From positions 1 to 64,000 of the forward strand of contig JAXGGA010004662.1 in the NCBI GenBank assembly GCA_038373865.1: a stretch of 64,000 bases of DNA, given 5' to 3'. The notes beneath the pieces are model-generated. The model was not told the origin of the DNA. It was given only the letters and a program-made list of their open reading frames with translations, and made no database searches. Position numbers and translations under genes: made by a program. This document shows, piece after piece, positions 60,401 through 64,000 of the stretch (position 1 is the stretch's first letter; every line of letters begins with the position of its first letter). This DNA is from Uloborus plumipes (taxonomy: Eukaryota; Arthropoda; Arachnida; Araneae; Uloboridae).

Positions 60401-60523
60401 TTTATAAATTTCAAATGAAGGTCAAAAATCTTTTAAAACGTTAAACCCTTTGTAAGTGAGGGCTGCTTTCGGTAAACTTCCAAACGCCTATAACCCTGTC
60501 GAAATAGTAAGATGCCCAATTAA

Positions 60524-61953
60524 CCCATTAATGCCTGACATTTTTCCCCAAAGATATTTTGTATACTTGTTACAAACAGTGTTTAATGGACAGGAAAAAT
60601 AATACAAAAAATATTATGTCAAAAATATTTTTTTGTATTAAGGAAAGAAAAATCGTTCCTTAAAAGTTACGACAGACCCCAGAGGCAGGGTGTAAAAAAA
60701 TCAATGATTTTTTTGAAAAAATCAAAAAAATCGGATTTTTTTTATTTAAATCAGATTTTTTTGATTTAAATCAGATTTTTTTGATTTAAATCGGATTTTT
60801 TTGATTTTTAAAAAAAAAATTAGAAACTTCAGTTATTAATTAATTTTTATTTATGAACAACTTACCTTTAAGTTTTTAAAAATACAAAAACACCTTTGAA
60901 GTAAAGCTTCACCAGTAAGAAACCCAGAAAAAAGTGTTAGGAGCCAATCTGAAAATAATCCTGTCTACTAGCTAGGATAAAAATCAAATGGGGCAGGAAG
61001 CTCAACCGAATCCTCACTTCATTCAGCCCCTCCCCTCTTTATTTTGCTTTTGTTTTGTAAAGCTGGAATATGTTCCATTTCAGCCACTAATAAAGACTGC
61101 CCCCCCCTCCCCCCCCCCCAGTTGCTAATGCAAGGCATAGAAAATTCATCTTCTTTTTGGTTGTTTTTGTTTTTTCTTTTCACTGAAAGTATATCACACA
61201 CATTCTATCATGTCCCTCCCCCCTCAATTCACTCTTTGCAACACCTGCCCTGCAGCTGCATGCATTTTCTTTATTTGACATATTAGACAACAAATAGCAC
61301 TATTTTTGCATACATATTATTTGGACTGCAACCTTCCAGCATCTGTGGAGGGGGGATGAGTAGGATTACTTTTCCATTTATTAGATGGAAATCAAAGCTC
61401 TAAAAGAAAATGGTAAAAATAATGAAATTGGGATTGTCCAAGAGAATTTTTTAAGGATTAAAATAAAAAGTGATTTAAATCAATGATTTTTTTTAAAAAA
61501 TCAATTGATTTAAATCGCGATTTAAATCACTGATTTAAATCAATTGATTTAAATCATTGACACCCTGCCCAGAGGGTACATACTTTTTTTACTTAATTTT
61601 TTTTATGCCTACGATATAATATTTAAAAGGACATTTTATAAGAAGAAATAAAATCAGCAATTAACATAAACTGGGAAGCTGGGAATAACTTTGAAAACTT
61701 AGCTTTTTTTCTTGAAATTGTGGACGATGTAATTTTTGATAAAGATCATATTAAACCGGCTACAAAACACACATTACAATGGTTATCTGCTGCAATCTGT
61801 TAATAACGAATTGAAACAATACCAAGGTACTAATTGAACACTATTATTTGGTTGAAATGTTTATTTTGGGGAAATTCAGACCCTTTTTTGGATTAATGCC
61901 TTTTTTGGATTAATGCCTAGAGTCCCTAAAAAGGGACGCTAGGCATTAATGGG
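60524..61953. mobile_element. piggyBac-type MITE, copy 2 (interrupted)
   Basis: Ends CCCATTAATGCCTGAC and GCTAGGCATTAATGGG with exact TTAA at 60520-60523 and 61954-61957. Carries the hAT element 60686-61567; without it about 540 bp. Confidence 0.88.
60686..61567. mobile_element. 882-bp hAT-type element inside the piggyBac MITE
   Basis: Begins CAGGGTGTAAAAAAATCAAT and ends ATTGACACCCTG with a perfect 8-bp duplication CCCAGAGG (60678-60685, 61568-61575). Subterminal regions are tandem TTTTTTGATTTAAATC(A/G)GA (left) and AATTGATTTAAATC (right). No transposase. Confidence 0.9.
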
Positions 61954-61957
61954 TTAA

Positions 61958-64000
61958 GCACTGAACATTTTCTCCCTCAATATTTTTGTTCTATGTTGAT
62001 AGTACAAACTCCTAAAAATGTTATTGAAACAAAATTGAAACTGCAATAAAAACTCTGTTCTATAAGTTATTAAGACGGACTTTCCATACATAGAATTAAC
62101 TAAATTGTTTTTTGAAAATGCTATTTGAAATGAGTAATGAAAAAAAAAACTTTTCCTGCGCTTTGCTTAAAAATATAAAAGCAACTTCTGCGCCATTTAT
62201 TTTTTTCTTTTCAATAATGATCATTTGCCATGAAATGAGTCACATTCGTTCCACATACTTTCCGCGACCTTAAAAATCCATATTTTACGAATAGGGGAAA
62301 AAAAGTAATTACATCAAAAAACGAGCCTGAGCTCAAAAATTGAATCAAGTTTTTTGCACAAGCCTTGTTTGAATCCAGCGCAACTTGAAAGATGTATTCT
62401 TCGGTGGCACGCAAATAGATCACACAATAAGAGAAAAATGGAGTACTTTTTCACTTTATCATATGTTCCATTAACCATGACATCGTCTGCGATTCAGATA
62501 AATGTTGTGTGATTTATACTCTCGAATTCAACATTGCTTCAAGATATCTGGAACCCATTCCTGTCGACAAATAGCACGACATAAAAACATGAAAACTACT
62601 CTTTTTCCCCTAAACAAATGAGTTAGAAAAACAAGGAAACGTTTTTTGAATCCAAAGTAGAAATTGATGGTACGGTAATTTATTTACTAATTTTAATTGA
62701 TATCTAATTTTTAATTTAATGTGTCATTACTATTGATAAAGCCAAGCGTTTGAAACAGAATAGAATGTAACTATGATTAAAAAATAAGGATAGCAAGGGA
62801 TTAGGATTGCAAAGGATATAAGGATTTGCAAAAATAAGGATAGCAAAAATAAGTGATTATTATGATTATTATCTGAGACCGACAAAAATTGTTGAACCTT
62901 AGGAGACAGAAGTATATTTCAGACGACAGATAAATTATTACCCAAATTTTATGGGAAAAATCCAGAATAGCATGGTTTCTGAATGATTCTTGTTATGAAA
63001 AAACTAGTCTACTGTCTGATTTTCTCAGGTAAAACCTTCCGCGTATTTACGCATGCGCCAGGTCTTCTCTGATCTTACCAAAATAGGGGTGATAAGTAAG
63101 ATAACAATAAGGGGAAGAATAATAAGAAACATTTCAAGCTGTATCAAACAACGTATAACGATGCTAATTTCAAATATATAGTTTCGTTGAATATTTCAAA
63201 AGGACAGCAAAAATGCAAGTTTTAAATTGAAAACTTCGGAAAGTTTTGACTCACAACACATCACCCCTTTCTTTAAGTGGAATGGCGGCTCGCGAGTACT
63301 AGACGCGGTTTTCACGGACGACAGTAGTCACCGGTGTATTTTTTTTAGACACCCGGGGATTTCATGAAACCAGGTTTTTATTATTCACTGGTATAATTAT
63401 TGACACTAGTAATAATTTTGGGATATTTGATAGGAATAAAGGTAATAGTAGTAATTTCCAAATGCAACCTATGAAGGAATTTTGAATGTTTAGCTACATT
63501 TGCTAGAGATTTTAAACATAACATAAATTTATTATACCGAAATTTTGCCAAACAGCAATTCATAAAATAAGATACGAGATTTGAGTCTGAAAACAATTTT
63601 TGAACTTACTTTTTAATTAAAGTACTTAACAGGTTGTGTGTACGAAACTGCTAAATTCAGATGAACGAAAGTAAAAAATACATATAAATGCCTCAATTAC
63701 AGCTTATAAGCAAATGATCAATAAGAACTTTTTTATTTTTTTCAAAGCTACATACACCGAAAGAAAAAAAAGCATTTGAATTTTCCATAAAAAATGCGCA
63801 TTATTTAAAATAAGATATTTCCGTACCTGTCAACATCGGTGTAACGATGTATGGATACGTACACTACAGTAAAATGTTGAGTAATATTAAAGAACATGTA
63901 TAAAAAGCACGTTTTAAGCTTTTCCAACAATTGTTTTAGGATACTAGAACAAAACGAGCAGCTCCATAAAAAAATACATATTTAAGTCACAGATCACTCA
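61958..64000. other. AT-rich spacer to window end
   Basis: Two kilobases with no recognisable gene or paired TE termini. A short GC-richer patch near 63285-63360 (GGCGGCTCGCGAGTACTAGA) is unexplained. Confidence 0.4.

Noticed and set aside
63285..63360. GC-rich patch as a promoter
   Set aside because: Too short, with no frame or core promoter motif to support it.

Overview
This 64-kb window looks like gene-poor, AT-rich arthropod nuclear DNA, most likely from a chelicerate and plausibly a spider. I find no intact host gene. What can be supported is almost entirely transposable elements (TEs), most of them non-autonomous, plus foldback repeats, minisatellites, microsatellites and homopolymer tracts. 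The organism call is an inference. It rests on base composition, the absence of bacterial-style gene packing, the mix of hAT, Tc1/mariner, piggyBac, PIF/Harbinger and Helitron/Helentron elements, and a LINE RNase H tail and a TE-associated protein that resemble families I know as abundant in spiders.

Layout, left end. A 717-bp-arm palindrome carries the tail of a reverse transcriptase (825-2513). It is followed by a Helentron-like element with a (GACC)n microsatellite (3632-4677), a decayed 265-270-bp tandem array (5217-7430), a hAT MITE (7435-7706) and a LINE scrap (7985-8150).

9.5-16.6 kb. A small 3-bp-TSD MITE precedes a four-level nest: hAT > TA-type element > hAT > TA-type MITE (10790-14071). 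Target-site duplications (TSDs) can be read at every level. A Helitron-like composite (14111-15516) follows and contains its own nested insertion.

16.5-25 kb. A 2.4-kb hAT-type element (16700-19129) splits the RNase H tail of a non-LTR retrotransposon. A Tc1-type transposon (21381-22946) has a transposase broken by only two stop codons and carries a 132-bp palindromic MITE. A tRNA-derived SINE lies at about 24.72-24.99 kb.

25-35.5 kb. This part holds a diverged copy of a GGTGACC-ended element, a Helitron-like insertion whose empty site is preserved in the opposite arm of a foldback (28.0-29.3 kb), a 0.9-kb foldback (29638-30534), and two large Helentron-like copies. One of those contains about 27 copies of a 19-bp unit.

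35.7-43.9 kb. A TA-flanked element hosts three abutting PIF/Harbinger elements that share TWA target sites; two of them carry the first exon of a MADF-domain protein. A second TA-flanked host contains a 144-bp-arm foldback, and a tandem pair of 303-bp MITEs lies at 42.8-43.4 kb.

45-52 kb. A TA-type MITE contains a hAT MITE. A second Helentron family is inserted into one copy of a tandem duplication, so the other copy shows the empty site. A 3.3-kb element with roughly 130-bp terminal inverted repeats (TIRs) encodes a degraded, multi-domain, TE-associated protein whose superfamily I cannot assign.

53-64 kb. Three piggyBac-type MITEs (one split by a hAT), further MITEs, and otherwise featureless AT-rich DNA.

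The value of the window is its insertion record: many exact TSDs and four internal empty-site comparisons allow relative dating. Everything was read by eye, so homology-based names are recognition, not search results.
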